Shown here in pieces: positions 15,561 through 28,463 of a DNA stretch of 64,000 nt; within the stretch, counting starts at the first letter, position 1, and every line of letters begins with the position of its first letter. Where the stretch lies: positions 1,995,122-2,059,121 of the forward strand of contig NZ_CP065592.1 of the NCBI RefSeq assembly GCF_016025255.1, written 5' to 3'. The stretch is from Sphingosinicella flava. GTDB taxonomy: Bacteria > Pseudomonadota > Alphaproteobacteria > Sphingomonadales > Sphingomonadaceae. The notes under the pieces were generated by a model, which worked only from the letters and a program-made list of their open reading frames with translations, was not told where the DNA came from and searched no databases. The translations under genes were made by a program, and so were the position numbers.

Positions 15561-16088
15561 CTAGAGCGCTCCGCCGAGCTTCCCGAACTTCGCCTCGAAC
15601 CCGTCCGTGTCGCCGCGCGCCAGATAATGCGCCTGGTCGACGATGCGGTCGCGGACGATGCGGCCCGAAAAGGCGCCGAGCTTCGCGTCCAGAGCCTCGA
15701 TCTCGCCCGGGCTCAACGCCGCGATCTGCGCGAATCGGGTGATGCCGTTCTGGTTGAGCAAAGCCGCGAATTTGGGGCCGACGCCCTTCATGGTCTGCAA
15801 ATTGTCGGGCGGCCCTTCGGCGCCGGGCAGCTCGCGATGCGCCTCCACGCCCATGAACTGGCTGGCGACATCGGTGGTCGCGGCCGCGCCCTCGTCGAGC
15901 AGGCCATTGCCTTCGCGCGTGTCCGCGACGCGGGGGGACGGGGCGGCGGCGGCAATCGGCTCGGCGGCCATTTCGCGCCGGTCGATGGCGGCGGGCTTGC
16001 GCCTCCGGAACAGGAGCAAGGCGATCACCAGCCCGATGGCGAGCGCGATCAGGATGGGAATGAGGTTCGTTTCTGCGACTGCGGTCAT
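15561..16088 (-). CDS. Membrane-anchored helix-hairpin-helix protein
   Basis: A 175-residue protein with one N-terminal transmembrane helix (residues 9-27) followed by basic RRRK, so the body should be cytoplasmic. An Ala/Pro-rich linker follows, then a helix-hairpin-helix-like region (about 98-170) containing LQTMKGVGPKFAALLNQNGI and GAFSGRIVRDRIVDQA. Such domains are annotated as predicted flap-endonuclease-like (COG3743), but no catalytic residues are evident, and DNA binding is an inference. It is the third gene of a probable operon with purD, after a small membrane protein. Confidence 0.65.
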   Translation of the reverse strand: MTAVAETNLIPILIALAIGLVIALLLFRRRKPAAIDRREMAAEPIAAAAPSPRVADTREGNGLLDEGAAATTDVASQFMGVEAHRELPGAEGPPDNLQTMKGVGPKFAALLNQNGITRFAQIAALSPGEIEALDAKLGAFSGRIVRDRIVDQAHYLARGDTDGFEAKFGKLGGAL

Positions 16089-16113
16089 GAACGGTCCTTA
16101 TCCGTTGCGAGGG

Positions 16114-16545
16114 TCAAAAGAAGCCTTCCCGCTCGCGCGGGCGGAAGAGGAGCCAGCCTAGGCCGAGGCCGGCGAGATAGGCGATCGCCATCCAGATCCA
16201 TAGCTCGGCAAGGAGGGGGAGGGCGAACGGACGCTTCCCTTCGTCGGTCCAGCCGATGCCGGACACGCCTTCGATCTCGCCGACCAGATCGTTGATGCCT
16301 TTGAGCTCGCCTTGACCCTCACGCTGGAAGGCGTCGGCCGGGCCGGAAAGGGTGGCATGGCGGGTCAGCGGATCATGGCCGAGGGCGACGGAAACGCCCG
16401 GCACCCCGGTTTCCGCGACGACGGCCCGCGCCTTCTGCTCGAGCGCGGCGACATAAGCCTCGCCATGTCCCAGCGGGCCGTGATGCAGCCAGCCGACGAG
16501 CAGCACCGCGAGCAGACCGATCAGGATCTTCAGCCAGTTGCGCAT
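16114..16545 (-). CDS. Small membrane protein with a BON-like periplasmic domain
   Basis: A 143-residue protein with transmembrane helices at both ends (residues 5-20 and about 110-132) and a periplasmic middle of about 85 residues. That middle (KARAVVAETG...VSVALGHDPLTRHATLSGPADAFQREG...EGVSGIGW) looks like the alpha-beta BON domain seen in OmpA-linked and osmotically inducible proteins. I do not recognise a named family. It lies between purD and the HhH protein on the same strand. Confidence 0.6.
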   Translation of the reverse strand: MRNWLKILIGLLAVLLVGWLHHGPLGHGEAYVAALEQKARAVVAETGVPGVSVALGHDPLTRHATLSGPADAFQREGQGELKGINDLVGEIEGVSGIGWTDEGKRPFALPLLAELWIWMAIAYLAGLGLGWLLFRPREREGFF

Positions 16546-16592
16546 CGCTTGTCTCCCTTTTTACGAAACATGCTCCTGCGTAACGGTCCCGG

Positions 16593-17873
16593 TCAAGCCT
16601 TGGCTCCCGCCTGGCGCGCGACTTCGCGCCAGCCGATGTCGCGGCGGTAGAAACCGGACGGGAAATCGATCGCGGCGACCGCCTTATAGGCCGCTTCCTG
16701 CGCATCGCGAATCGTGCCGCCGAGCGCCGTCACATTAAGTACGCGCCCGCCATTGGCGACGAGGCGGCCGTCCTCCAGCGCGGTTCCGGCATGAAACACT
16801 TTCGCGCCATGAACCCGCTCGATCCCGGATATGGCGCCGCCCTTGTCCGGCGTGCCGGGATAGCCGTTTGCCGCCATGACGACGGTCAGAGCCGTCCGGT
16901 CCGAGAAGGAGGGCGGCTCCGCGCCCGCCAATTCGCCCTTCGCCGTGGCGAGCATGAGCGCGAGGAGGTCGCTTTCCAGACGCATCATCAGCACCTGGCA
17001 TTCGGGATCGCCGAACCGCGCATTATATTCGATGAGCTTCGGTCCCTCCGCCGTCAGCATCAGCCCGGCGTAGAGGACGCCGGAAAAGGGCGTGCCCTCC
17101 GCGGCGAGCGCATCGACCGTCGGCTGCACGATCTCGCCCAGCACCCGCCGCTCCAGTTCCGGCGTCAGCACGCGGGCGGGGCTGTAGGCGCCCATGCCGC
17201 CGGTGTTCGGTCCCGTGTCGCCGTCGCCGACACGCTTGTGATCCTGCGCCGATCCGAACGGCACCACGGTCTTCCCGTCCGTGATCGCGAAGAAACTCGC
17301 TTCCTCGCCGGTCAAGAATTCCTCGATCACCACCGACGCGCCCGCCGCGCCGAACGTGCCGTCGAACATGGTCGCGACCGCCGCGCGGGCCTCGTCCGCC
17401 GTCTCGGCGATGATCACGCCCTTGCCCGCGGCGAGGCCGTCCGCCTTGATCACAACCGGCAGGCCGAAATCCTGGAGCGCCGCTTCCGCTTCTTTCTGGC
17501 TTCCCGCCCGAACGAAGCGCGCGGTCGGAATGCCGCGGCGCGCGCACAGCTCCTTGGTGAAGCCCTTCGACCCTTCAAGCTGCGCCGGAACGCGATTGGG
17601 ACCGAAAACAAGGATGTCTTGCGCGCGCAAAGCATCGCCAAGGCCCTCCACAAGCGGTGCTTCCGGCCCGATCACGACCAGATCGATGCTCTTGTCACGG
17701 CAAAATGCGGCGATTTCCCCATGATCTGCGGCATTCAGCGCGACGACCCCCGCCTCCTGCGCTATTCCCGGATTGCCGGGTGAGGCATAGAGCTGACCGA
17801 GCAGCGGCGATTGCGCGAGCTTCCACGCCAGGGCATGCTCACGGCCGCCGGAGCCAAGCAACAGGACGTTCAT
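16593..17873 (-). CDS. purD: Phosphoribosylamine--glycine ligase
   Basis: A 426-residue GARS. The N-terminus [22 protein letters not shown] and NPGIAQEAG are diagnostic; the ATP-grasp domain (about 105-295) includes [16 protein letters not shown], and a C-terminal domain closes with FYRRDIGWR. Reaction: the second step of de novo purine synthesis, ATP-dependent joining of glycine to phosphoribosylamine. The ATG at 17871-17873 overlaps the divergent xseA ATG in the palindrome CATG; the purD ribosome site GGAAGGA lies inside xseA codons. An upstream ATG at 17930 would sit antisense in xseA and lacks similarity. Confidence 0.93.
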   Translation of the reverse strand: MNVLLLGSGGREHALAWKLAQSPLLGQLYASPGNPGIAQEAGVVALNAADHGEIAAFCRDKSIDLVVIGPEAPLVEGLGDALRAQDILVFGPNRVPAQLEGSKGFTKELCARRGIPTARFVRAGSQKEAEAALQDFGLPVVIKADGLAAGKGVIIAETADEARAAVATMFDGTFGAAGASVVIEEFLTGEEASFFAITDGKTVVPFGSAQDHKRVGDGDTGPNTGGMGAYSPARVLTPELERRVLGEIVQPTVDALAAEGTPFSGVLYAGLMLTAEGPKLIEYNARFGDPECQVLMMRLESDLLALMLATAKGELAGAEPPSFSDRTALTVVMAANGYPGTPDKGGAISGIERVHGAKVFHAGTALEDGRLVANGGRVLNVTALGGTIRDAQEAAYKAVAAIDFPSGFYRRDIGWREVARQAGAKA

Positions 17874-19323
17874 GACCGATTTTCCTTCCGATGACCCCGG
17901 GCTGTTAGCAACCGATACGCCCGGCGACAACGCACCGGCGATGACGGTGTCGGAACTGTCCGGCGCACTGAAGCGGACGGTTGAGGACCGCTTTGGCCAC
18001 GTCCGGGTCCGCGGCGAGATTTCGGGGTGGAAAAAGGCGGCGTCGGGCCACTGCTATCTGTGCCTCAAGGATGAAAATGCCGTGCTGGACGGCGTCATCT
18101 GGAAGGCGGTGGCGGGCGCGCTGCGTTTCCGGCCCGAAGACGGCGTGGAGGTGATCGCGACCGGCCGCCTTACCACCTATCCCGGCCGTTCCCGCTACCA
18201 GATCGTTATCGACCGGCTGGAACTCGCCGGGCAAGGCGCGTTGATGGCGCTGCTCGACAAGCGGCGCCAGGCTTTGGCGGCGGAAGGGCTGTTCGATGCG
18301 GCGCGGAAAAAACCGCTGCCTTTCCTGCCGAAGGTGATCGGCGTCGTCACCTCGCCCACCGGCGCTGTCATCCGCGACATTCTTCACCGGCTTGAGGATC
18401 GTTGCCCGACCCATGTCGTCGTCTGGCCGGTCGCCGTGCAGGGCGAAGGCGCGGCGGAGCAGGTCGCCGCCGCCCTGCGCGGTTTCGACGCCGCGAGCTC
18501 TAGCGGTCCGGCGCCGCGCCCCGACCTCGTCATCGTCGCGCGCGGCGGCGGATCGATCGAAGATTTGTGGGCCTTTAACGAGGAAGCGGTGGTCCGTGCC
18601 GTGGCCGATTGCACCATTCCCGTCATATCGGCGGTGGGCCATGAAACCGATACGACGCTCTGCGACTTTGCCGCCGACATGCGCGCGCCGACGCCCACCG
18701 CCGCCGCCGAACTGGCCGTGCCGGTGCGCAGCGAGCTTGCCGCCTTCGTCGGCGATCTCGCCGCGCGCGCCGAGCGTTGCGCCAGCCGGGCCCGGGAGCG
18801 GGCGGCGGAACAGCTTGCGGCTTGCCTCCGCCATTTCCCGGCGAGGGAGGATCTTCTCGCCCCACAGCAGCAGCGGCTCGACGATCTCGCCGAACGGCTT
18901 CCCCGCGCCCTGTCGGCGCGGCTCAGCCATGCCCGCGCCGATCTTGGCGGGGCGGCGGGCGCGCTGCGCCCTTCGCTCCTGCAAGCTGCCGTGCGCCGGT
19001 CGCAGGATCGTCTCGCAGGCCTTCGCCTCGATGCCGGACATATTCGCCGCCGGATCGACGAAGGCGATCGAACGCTGAAGGGGCTCTGGCGGGTGGCGGA
19101 ACTCGCTCATCCCAATCGGCCGCTCGAAAAGGGCTATGTCCGTGTCGAGGATCGCGGCGGCCACGTCCTCACCCGCGCCGAACAAGCGAGGGCGGCGGGC
19201 GCGCTCAGCCTCGTCTTCGCCGACGGCCGGGTAGATGCGGTCGCGAACGGCGCCCAACCCCTTGAGCGCCCGCGCAAACCTGCCTATCCGAAGAACAGGC
19301 CGGAGCAGCCGAAGCTCTTTTGA
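17872..19323 (+). CDS. xseA: Exodeoxyribonuclease VII large subunit
   Basis: A 483-residue protein. An N-terminal OB-fold tRNA_anti-like domain (about 24-120) carries [26 protein letters not shown]; the ExoVII core follows with [28 protein letters not shown] and [14 protein letters not shown], and then long helices. Role: with XseB, degradation of single-stranded DNA in repair. AGGA at 17863-17866 serves the ATG at 17872, which overlaps the divergent purD start. An internal ATG at residue 24 is a less likely start, as homologues also carry a short N-terminal extension. The stop lies in the first unit of a 16-base tandem repeat. Confidence 0.92.
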   Translation: MTDFPSDDPGLLATDTPGDNAPAMTVSELSGALKRTVEDRFGHVRVRGEISGWKKAASGHCYLCLKDENAVLDGVIWKAVAGALRFRPEDGVEVIATGRLTTYPGRSRYQIVIDRLELAGQGALMALLDKRRQALAAEGLFDAARKKPLPFLPKVIGVVTSPTGAVIRDILHRLEDRCPTHVVVWPVAVQGEGAAEQVAAALRGFDAASSSGPAPRPDLVIVARGGGSIEDLWAFNEEAVVRAVADCTIPVISAVGHETDTTLCDFAADMRAPTPTAAAELAVPVRSELAAFVGDLAARAERCASRARERAAEQLAACLRHFPAREDLLAPQQQRLDDLAERLPRALSARLSHARADLGGAAGALRPSLLQAAVRRSQDRLAGLRLDAGHIRRRIDEGDRTLKGLWRVAELAHPNRPLEKGYVRVEDRGGHVLTRAEQARAAGALSLVFADGRVDAVANGAQPLERPRKPAYPKNRPEQPKLF

Positions 19324-19362
19324 GGCCAGGCTTTTCTGAGGCCAAACTTTTCTGAGGTGCAA
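19315..19362 (+). repeat. Three tandem 16-base repeats
   Basis: Units at 19315, 19331 and 19347 share CTTTTCTGAGGCCAAA with a few differences. The first holds the xseA stop and the last supplies TGAGG upstream of the DUF2093 start, so slippage here could alter the gap without harming either frame. Confidence 0.7.
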
Positions 19363-19368
19363 AGACAG

Positions 19369-19593
19369 ATGCTGATGTCCCCCACCGGCCGCGCGGCCAA
19401 GGTCCACTATCTCGACGGCACCTTCCGCCTGCTCTCGGCCGGCGACCATGTCCTTTGCGCCGTCACCAGCGCCAAAATCCCCTTGGACGCCCTCCGTTAT
19501 TGGAACGTGGCGCGGCAAGAAGCTTACGTATCTGCCGAAACATCCTGCCGAGCCAATTGCGACACTAGTATCCAGAGCGATCATTCGCTGTGA
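19369..19593 (+). CDS. DUF2093 family small protein
   Basis: A 74-residue soluble protein. VHYLDGTFRLLSAGDHVLCAVTSAKIPLDALRYWNVARQEAYVSAE contains the family hallmarks, namely the GDHVLCAVT turn with its Cys and the LRYWNVARQEAY end. Function unknown. The family is common in alphaproteobacteria, often beside xseA as here. ATG 19369 is chosen; GTG 19357 and ATG 19375 are possible. The last 20 residues after AETSC look less conserved than the core. Confidence 0.7.
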   Translation: MLMSPTGRAAKVHYLDGTFRLLSAGDHVLCAVTSAKIPLDALRYWNVARQEAYVSAETSCRANCDTSIQSDHSL

Positions 19594-19604
19594 TATATTT
19601 ACAA

Positions 19605-19621
19605 CATTCCGAAACGGAATG
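19605..19621. promoter_or_regulatory. Palindrome CATTCCG-AAA-CGGAATG upstream of the receptor gene
   Basis: A perfect 7-base inverted repeat with a 3-base centre, in the AT-rich gap before the TonB-dependent receptor. A second dyad, TTTAC-N6-GTAAA, lies at 19642-19657. Both could be operators controlling the receptor. No regulator gene is adjacent. Confidence 0.4.
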
Positions 19622-19641
19622 ATTGATAAATTAGCCATCAC

Positions 19642-19657
19642 TTTACAATCACGTAAA
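19642..19657. promoter_or_regulatory. Dyad TTTAC-N6-GTAAA upstream of the receptor gene
   Basis: A 5-base inverted repeat 95 bases before the receptor start, in an unusually AT-rich stretch. It may be part of the promoter or a regulator site. Evidence is symmetry and location only. Confidence 0.3.
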
Positions 19658-19752
19658 TTCACGCGCACTTTCGCCCTGCGGCCGTCTGCGTGTCGGCATC
19701 GCTTAATCGGGCTCATAGGCAAGCTCGTATCAATAATACAAAGGGGGTCCAT

Positions 19753-22700
19753 GTGACTTACAAACCTAAATTAGATCGTAGCCTTCTTCGCGGTAGTGCG
19801 GCGTTGGCTGCGCTTGTTGTGCTTGGCGCGGGAGCTGCGATGCCGGCTTATGCGCAAGACACTGCTCCAGCTCAGCAAGAAGACGTTGCTCCGGTGCCGG
19901 ATCAGACGGGTCCAACCGAAGAGGGTGAAGCCATTGTCGTCACCGGTTCCATTTTGCGGAATGCGGATGAAGGTCCGTCTCCAGTAACAACCGTGACTGC
20001 TGAAGCCCTTGACCAGCGCGGTGTCAGCACCATCCAAGAAGGCTTGCAGCAGCTTGTCTCCAACAATGGCCCTGCGATCACCAACTCCTTCACCGCAAAT
20101 GGTGCGTTTGCCGCTGGCGCCTCTGCGGTCTCGCTTCGGGGTCTTACAACCAATTCTACGCTTGTGCTTTTTGACGGTCTTCGAGCGGCTTATTATCCGC
20201 TTGCCGACGACGGCACTCGCAACTTCGTAGATTTGAATACCATTCCAGATGACATCGTCGAGCGGGTTGAAGTGTTGCGTGACGGCGCATCTTCAAGCTA
20301 CGGCGCAGATGCCATTGCGGGTGTGGTGAACATCATTACCAGGCGCGAATTTGAAGGGGTTTTGGCGCGCGCTCAAGCCGGTATTTCTTCCCGTGGCGAT
20401 GCTGCGGAGTATCGTTTGTCATTGACCACTGGTGTCGGTGATCTCGATACGAACGGTATGAATGGCTATATCAGCGGTTTCTATTATCGCAGCGAAAGCC
20501 TGGCCAACAATCAGCGTCCTTATCCGTATAATACCGATGATGAACGCGGTATCTGCTTCGAAGACGTTTGCGGCCCGAATAACGTGGTCAATGGTCTTAA
20601 CGGAGATGGTGAGTTCGACAGCGGCGTTTTGACGGTTACGCCAGCCATTGTTCGGCCAGTGGATCCAGTCACCGGTGCTCCGACCGGGGCGCGTTACCAG
20701 CAGCTTCAAGCAAATTGCGGTAACCTTCCCAGCTATACTTTGACTGCAGCTGAGCGCGCGGCTAATCCTTCCACTCCGACAACAGTCTGCCAAGAAGACT
20801 TCACCAGTCTTTACGGTAACATTCAGCCGGAAATAGAGCGCTTCGGCGGTTCGGCGCGTTTCACTGCAGCTATTGGTGAAACCAGCGAAGCCTATGCTCA
20901 GGTTAACTTCCTGCAGACCACTTCCAGCTACTTTGGGGCCACGGGCGTCGTTCGCGGCAATGCTCCGGCGGCCGTCCGTCCCCGTTTCAGTACGTCGACT
21001 GCAGGTCAGCCGTTCGCGCCTGGTTCTGGTCCGTTAAGGCTTCCGGTATACGTGTGCCCGGAACGGGTGAATTGCGCGACATCGCCGAACCGTACCCTGA
21101 ACCCGAACAACCCGTTCGCAGCGGCAGGCCAGGCAGCTGAGCTGCGCGCGCGCTTCCCGGTTCGTCAATTCGACGAAACCGTGAATCGTGCCTATCGTGC
21201 CGCAATCGGTGTTCGCGGAGACATCAGCGACAATTTCAGCTATAATGTCGACGCGACTGCCATGCACACCGATCTTCGGCGTACTTTCGAAGGCTATGTC
21301 TACATTCAGCATCTGTTGGATGTAATCGCTGACGGCACTTACAATTGGCGCGATCCGTCCGCCAATAGTCAGGATGTCATCGATTATGTCATCCCGACCA
21401 ATATTCAGAATTCAACATCCGATCTGTATCAGGTCCAAGGGGTGGTGAGCGGTACGGTGGCCCAGCTCCCCGGTGGCCCGCTTCAGCTGGGTGTCGGTGC
21501 TTCTATTCGCTATGAAGGCTTGGACAATCCCAGCGCTAACCCGGATGATAACGGGCCGACCCAGCGTTACTTTGAGATTAATTCCTTTGGCGCTGTCGGC
21601 AACCGCACTGTGCGTTCAGTCTTTGCGGAATTGAATGCGCCAATCATCGATAGCTTGGATATCAATCTGTCCGGTCGTTACGATAGCTATTCAAGCGGAC
21701 AGGACGCTTTCTCTCCGAAAATTGGTGCCCGCTTCGAACCTTTTTCTTGGGTTGCATTGCGTGGCACCTATTCGCAGGGTTTCCGCATCCCAAGCTTCGG
21801 GGAAGCCAATTCTTTTCCGACAACCGGTTTCGTCAATGCGAGTTCCGGCATTTATACGGATAGCTATTTGGCCCCTTATGGCTGCTCTCGAGCCACATTC
21901 TCGACTTGCCCAAGCTATATTCGCGGGTCTTATGGTTTAACTTCATTGGCGACGCCGGACTTGAAACCTGAAAAGTCTCGGAGTTTCACGCTTGGTCTTG
22001 TGGTTGAGCCTATCAGAAACGTTACGCTGACCGTCGACTATTATAATATTAGAAAGACCGACGCGATCGTTTCCGCGGATACATCTGAAGCCATCGCCGC
22101 TTATTATGCGGGCCAGCCCATTCCGGCAGGCTTCAATGTAATTGCGGATGCTCCAGATCCGAACAACCCAACCCTTAGGCCGCGCATTGCGTTTGTGGAA
22201 TCGGGCTACATCAATGCGGCCCGCATCGATTCCGAGGGTCTTGACTTGGGCGTTACGACCACATTCGATATCACCGATAATATTCGTTGGACGAGTGCGG
22301 CCCAAGCTACCTACATCATAAATCTGAGCCAGACTCAAAATGATCAGACGCTAAGCTTTGAAGGCACATTAGGTAACTATAACTTAACCGCCGGTTCTGG
22401 CACGCCTGAATGGCGCGGTAGCTGGCAGAACACCTTCGACTTTGGCGACTTTGCTTTGACTGGGACTGCCAATTATTTCGACGGATATAATCTTTCGGCC
22501 GAAGATCAATTTGGTCCTGGTACGTCGGGTCAGTGCGGTTTCGATCCTGGCTTTGTTCCCTGTGATGTAGATTCCTACATCACCTTTGACTTGGTCGGAA
22601 ACTGGCGCATCAACGACAATTACGATCTTTATCTCACGATGTTGAACGTACTTGATGAAATGCCGCCGGTTGATCCCGTGACTTATGGCGCTGCGCGTTA

Positions 22701-22770
22701 TAACCCGGTTCAGGGAGGTCTGGGAATCTTAGGCCGTTATTTCAAAGTTGGCGTAAAAGCCAATTTCTAA
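19753..22770 (+). CDS. TonB-dependent outer-membrane receptor
   Basis: A 1005-residue receptor. Signal peptide 1-34 (AYA-Q cleavage), EAIVVTGS at 59-66, plug domain (about 70-190) with DGLRAAYYPLADDGTRNFVDLNTIP and DDIVERVEVLRDGASSSYGADAIAGVVNIITRR-type motifs, then a 22-strand barrel ending in aromatic F (FKVGVKANF). Role: TonB-ExbBD-energised uptake of a large substrate, identity unknown since no substrate genes are adjacent. GTG 19753 follows AAGGGGG; the ATG two bases earlier is followed at once by a stop. Codons ending in T or A are far commoner than in neighbouring genes, suggesting a different origin or selection. Confidence 0.92.
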   Translation: MTYKPKLDRSLLRGSAALAALVVLGAGAAMPAYAQDTAPAQQEDVAPVPDQTGPTEEGEAIVVTGSILRNADEGPSPVTTVTAEALDQRGVSTIQEGLQQLVSNNGPAITNSFTANGAFAAGASAVSLRGLTTNSTLVLFDGLRAAYYPLADDGTRNFVDLNTIPDDIVERVEVLRDGASSSYGADAIAGVVNIITRREFEGVLARAQAGISSRGDAAEYRLSLTTGVGDLDTNGMNGYISGFYYRSESLANNQRPYPYNTDDERGICFEDVCGPNNVVNGLNGDGEFDSGVLTVTPAIVRPVDPVTGAPTGARYQQLQANCGNLPSYTLTAAERAANPSTPTTVCQEDFTSLYGNIQPEIERFGGSARFTAAIGETSEAYAQVNFLQTTSSYFGATGVVRGNAPAAVRPRFSTSTAGQPFAPGSGPLRLPVYVCPERVNCATSPNRTLNPNNPFAAAGQAAELRARFPVRQFDETVNRAYRAAIGVRGDISDNFSYNVDATAMHTDLRRTFEGYVYIQHLLDVIADGTYNWRDPSANSQDVIDYVIPTNIQNSTSDLYQVQGVVSGTVAQLPGGPLQLGVGASIRYEGLDNPSANPDDNGPTQRYFEINSFGAVGNRTVRSVFAELNAPIIDSLDINLSGRYDSYSSGQDAFSPKIGARFEPFSWVALRGTYSQGFRIPSFGEANSFPTTGFVNASSGIYTDSYLAPYGCSRATFSTCPSYIRGSYGLTSLATPDLKPEKSRSFTLGLVVEPIRNVTLTVDYYNIRKTDAIVSADTSEAIAAYYAGQPIPAGFNVIADAPDPNNPTLRPRIAFVESGYINAARIDSEGLDLGVTTTFDITDNIRWTSAAQATYIINLSQTQNDQTLSFEGTLGNYNLTAGSGTPEWRGSWQNTFDFGDFALTGTANYFDGYNLSAEDQFGPGTSGQCGFDPGFVPCDVDSYITFDLVGNWRINDNYDLYLTMLNVLDEMPPVDPVTYGAARYNPVQGGLGILGRYFKVGVKANF

Positions 22771-22809
22771 CCTAAGCCTACTTTATTAACACTATGAGGG
22801 GCAGTTTTC

Positions 22810-25404
<2,595 letters not shown>

Positions 25405-25433
25405 GTTCGCCCCTATTCTGCCTGTCAGGCCTG

Positions 25434-25461
25434 ATGTGGTGTTGCACCGAAGCAACACAAG
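25434..25461 (-). promoter_or_regulatory. Candidate heat-shock (RpoH-type) promoter of clpB
   Basis: On the minus strand CTTG (25461-25458) and CCACAT (25439-25434) are separated by 18 bases, close to the alphaproteobacterial CTTG-N17/18-CCATAT pattern. The spacer includes an inverted repeat, GTGTTGC / GCAACAC, at 25439-25458. The ClpB family is a usual sigma-32 target, which supports the reading. Confidence 0.4.
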
Positions 25462-25564
25462 GGGGTGCTGTCCAGATGCGGCACAGGCTCGTGATAAACG
25501 GTTGCGCGTCAACAGATTGCGGCTAATGTCCCGGCCCGCAGATATCGTAAAAAGGACGCCATTC

Positions 25565-28453
25565 ATGCGCAGGACTATCGCCGCCTTGACCATGGCCGCA
25601 GCGTTGATGACCGGCGGATGTGCCACCGCGCCCGCCGCCGATGCTCCGGCTCTTGCATCCGCCCCGGCCGCGCAGCCGCCCGCCGATGCGGGACTCAACC
25701 GGCTCGTCCAGGCGGTGAATATTCCCTATGAGGAATTCACGCTCGACAACGGGCTTCGCGTCGTCGTGCACGAGGACCGGAAGGCGCCGGTCGTGGCAGT
25801 TTCGGTCTGGTACAATGTCGGCTCCAAGGACGAGCCCAAGGGCAAGACCGGCTTCGCCCACCTGTTCGAACATCTGATGTTCAATGGCTCGGAAAACGCG
25901 CCCGGCGATTATTTCGAGCCGCTGCGCGAGATTGGCGCGACCGATTTCAACGGCACCACCTGGTTCGACCGCACCAATTATTTCCAGACGGTGCCGACCC
26001 CGGCGCTGGAACGCGCCCTCTTCCTCGAAAGCGACCGCATGGGGCATTTGCTCGGCGCGGTGACTCAGGAAAAGCTCACCAACCAGATCGGCGTCGTGCA
26101 GAATGAAAAGAGGCAGGGCGACAACCAGCCGTTCGGCCTCGTCGAATATGCGCAGCTCGAGGCGCTGATGCCGGAAGGGCATCCCTATCATCACTCTACC
26201 ATCGGCTCGATGGCCGATCTCGATTCGGCGAGCCTTGAGGACGTGAAACAATGGTTCCGCGACAAATACGGCCCCAACAACGCCGTTCTGGTTCTCGCGG
26301 GCGATGTGTCGGCGTCTGAGGCGCGTCCGCTCGTCCAGAAATATTTCGGCGACATACCGCGCGGGCCGGTCAACACGCCTGCCGCCGCGCCGGTGCCGAC
26401 GCTTGCGGCGCCCAAGGCCGAGACGATGAAGGACCGCGTGGCCTTCACCCGCCTCTATCGCAACTGGACGGTGCCGGGCATGACCGATCCTGAATATGTG
26501 CCGCTCGACGTCGGCGCGGCGGTGCTTGGCGGCCTTGCCAGCTCGCGGCTCGACAATGAGCTGGTCCGCAAGGACCAGACCGCCGTGCGGGTATCGGCAT
26601 CGGTCCAGCCGTTTCAGCGCCTCAGCCTGTTCGAAGTGCAGGCGGACGTGAAGCCGGGCGTCGATCCGAACGTGGTTGCCCAGCGCGTCGACGCGATCAT
26701 CGCCGATCTCGTTGCCAACGGCCCGACGCAGGACGAAGTGCGTCGCGTTGTGATGCGCGATCTTTCGAGCCGCATTCAGGGCCTGGAACAGGTCGGCGGC
26801 TTCGGCGGCAAGGCGACCGCGCTTGCCGAAGGCGAACTCTATGCCGACGATGCCGGCTTCTACAAGAAGCAGCTCGCCGCTTATGCCACGGTGACGCCGG
26901 ACAGCGTGAAGGCGGCGTTGCAGAAATGGCTGAACCGTCCGGTCTATGCTCTCACCGTCGTCCCGGGCGAGCGCGACGCTTATGAGGAAGCAGCGGCATC
27001 GAAGGGTGCCGCCAGCCAGCGTCCGCGTTATTATCGCGAGCCACAGCCAGGCGAGCAGCCGATGGCGCCGCTTCCGTTCGTGGAAGGCCGCCCGTTGCCG
27101 CAGGTCGGCAGCATCCCGAACCTCGACTTCCCGGACGTGCAGCGCGCCACTTTGTCGAACGGCGTCAAGGTAACTTATGCGCAACGGACCAGCGTTCCGG
27201 TGACGCGCGTCGCCCTCGAGTTCGACGCCGGCATCGCCGCCGATCCGGCTGCCAAGCTCGGCACGCAGAGCCTGATGCTGAACCTGCTCGAGGAAGGCAC
27301 GACCAGCCGCAACTCGATCCAGATCGCGGAAGAGCAGGAGCGTCTGGGCGCTTCGATCAATCCCGGCGCGTCGCTCGATCGCACCGGCGTCACGCTGACC
27401 GCGCTGAGCGCCAACCTGGCTCCGTCGCTCGCGTTGATGGGCGACATCGTCAAGAACCCCGCCTTCGATCCCGCCGAGGTGGAGCGCATTCGCGCCCAGC
27501 AACTCGCCGGGATCGCGGCGGAAATGACGCAGCCGCAGGGCCTTGCTCTCCGTGCGCTGCCGCCCCTCCTCTATGGCGCGGCGCATCCTTATGGAAAGCC
27601 ATTCACCGGCACCGGCGATCCGGCGGCGGTGAAGGCCGTGACCCGCGACGAGCTTTTCGCCTTTCACCGGGCTTGGATCCGGCCGGACAATGCGGAAATC
27701 TTCGCGGTCAGCGACCTGCCGCTCGCAACCCTGCTGCCGCTGCTCGAAGGGCAGTTCGGCAATTGGGCGCCCGCGCCAGCGGTCAAGGGCGTCAAGAATT
27801 TCGCCGCCGTCCCGCCCGCGCCAAAGCAGCGCATCGTGCTGATCGACCGGCCGCAATCGCCGCAGTCGCTAATCCTCGCGGGCGAGGTTCTTCCATTGAA
27901 AGGCACGGATGACATTCTCGTTCTGGATTCCGCGAACGAGATATTGGGCGGCAACTTCCTGTCGCGCATTAACATGGACCTGCGCGAAACGAAGGGCTGG
28001 TCCTATGGCGCGTGGAGCCTGATCCAGATGATCGAAAACCGGATGCCCTTCATCGTCCAGGCGCCGGTGCAGGCGGACAAGACCGGTCCGGCCGTCGCCG
28101 CGATCATCGATCATGTGAAGAATTTCACCGGATCGAAGGGCGTCACCCCGGCCGAACTCCAGCGGGTGGTGAACGGCAATACGCGTGAACTGGCGGGCAA
28201 TTTCGAAACCTCTGCCGCCGTCCTTTCGGCCTTGCGCTCCAATGCCCTGTTCAACCGGCCCGACGATTATTACGAAACCCTGGCCAGCCGGTATCAGGGC
28301 ATGACCCAGCAGGCGCTCGACGATGCGGCGCGCAAGGTCATCGATCCGTCGAAGCTCGTCTGGGTGATCGTCGGCGACGCCGCGAAGGTGCGCCCACAGC
28401 TCACCTCGCTCGGCATCCCCGTGGAGGTGGTTCCCGCGCAGCCGCGGCAATAA
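25565..28453 (+). CDS. M16 family zinc peptidase lipoprotein, two-module
   Basis: A 962-residue protein. Lipobox TGGC with Cys 19 predicts a lipoprotein. The first M16 module (about 55-480) has the inverted zinc motif HLFEH near residue 99, with the downstream Glu in the following helix region; the second module (about 510-940) lacks HxxEH, as expected for the inactive half of a pitrilysin-like clamshell. Known role: degradation of small peptides in the periplasm. The ATG at 25565 is preceded by AAAAGGA. It is divergent from clpB and separated from convergent purK by a hairpin-rich repeat. Confidence 0.9.
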   Translation: MRRTIAALTMAAALMTGGCATAPAADAPALASAPAAQPPADAGLNRLVQAVNIPYEEFTLDNGLRVVVHEDRKAPVVAVSVWYNVGSKDEPKGKTGFAHLFEHLMFNGSENAPGDYFEPLREIGATDFNGTTWFDRTNYFQTVPTPALERALFLESDRMGHLLGAVTQEKLTNQIGVVQNEKRQGDNQPFGLVEYAQLEALMPEGHPYHHSTIGSMADLDSASLEDVKQWFRDKYGPNNAVLVLAGDVSASEARPLVQKYFGDIPRGPVNTPAAAPVPTLAAPKAETMKDRVAFTRLYRNWTVPGMTDPEYVPLDVGAAVLGGLASSRLDNELVRKDQTAVRVSASVQPFQRLSLFEVQADVKPGVDPNVVAQRVDAIIADLVANGPTQDEVRRVVMRDLSSRIQGLEQVGGFGGKATALAEGELYADDAGFYKKQLAAYATVTPDSVKAALQKWLNRPVYALTVVPGERDAYEEAAASKGAASQRPRYYREPQPGEQPMAPLPFVEGRPLPQVGSIPNLDFPDVQRATLSNGVKVTYAQRTSVPVTRVALEFDAGIAADPAAKLGTQSLMLNLLEEGTTSRNSIQIAEEQERLGASINPGASLDRTGVTLTALSANLAPSLALMGDIVKNPAFDPAEVERIRAQQLAGIAAEMTQPQGLALRALPPLLYGAAHPYGKPFTGTGDPAAVKAVTRDELFAFHRAWIRPDNAEIFAVSDLPLATLLPLLEGQFGNWAPAPAVKGVKNFAAVPPAPKQRIVLIDRPQSPQSLILAGEVLPLKGTDDILVLDSANEILGGNFLSRINMDLRETKGWSYGAWSLIQMIENRMPFIVQAPVQADKTGPAVAAIIDHVKNFTGSKGVTPAELQRVVNGNTRELAGNFETSAAVLSALRSNALFNRPDDYYETLASRYQGMTQQALDDAARKVIDPSKLVWVIVGDAAKVRPQLTSLGIPVEVVPAQPRQ

Positions 28454-28463
28454 CACGATCAAT

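Noticed and set aside
17905..19752. A 615-codon open frame antisense to xseA
   Set aside because: It mirrors xseA codon positions in GC-rich DNA, shows no recognisable domain, and xseA is certain.
25523..27856. A 777-codon open frame antisense to the M16 peptidase gene
   Set aside because: It is a shadow of the real gene with no domain, signal or ribosome site.
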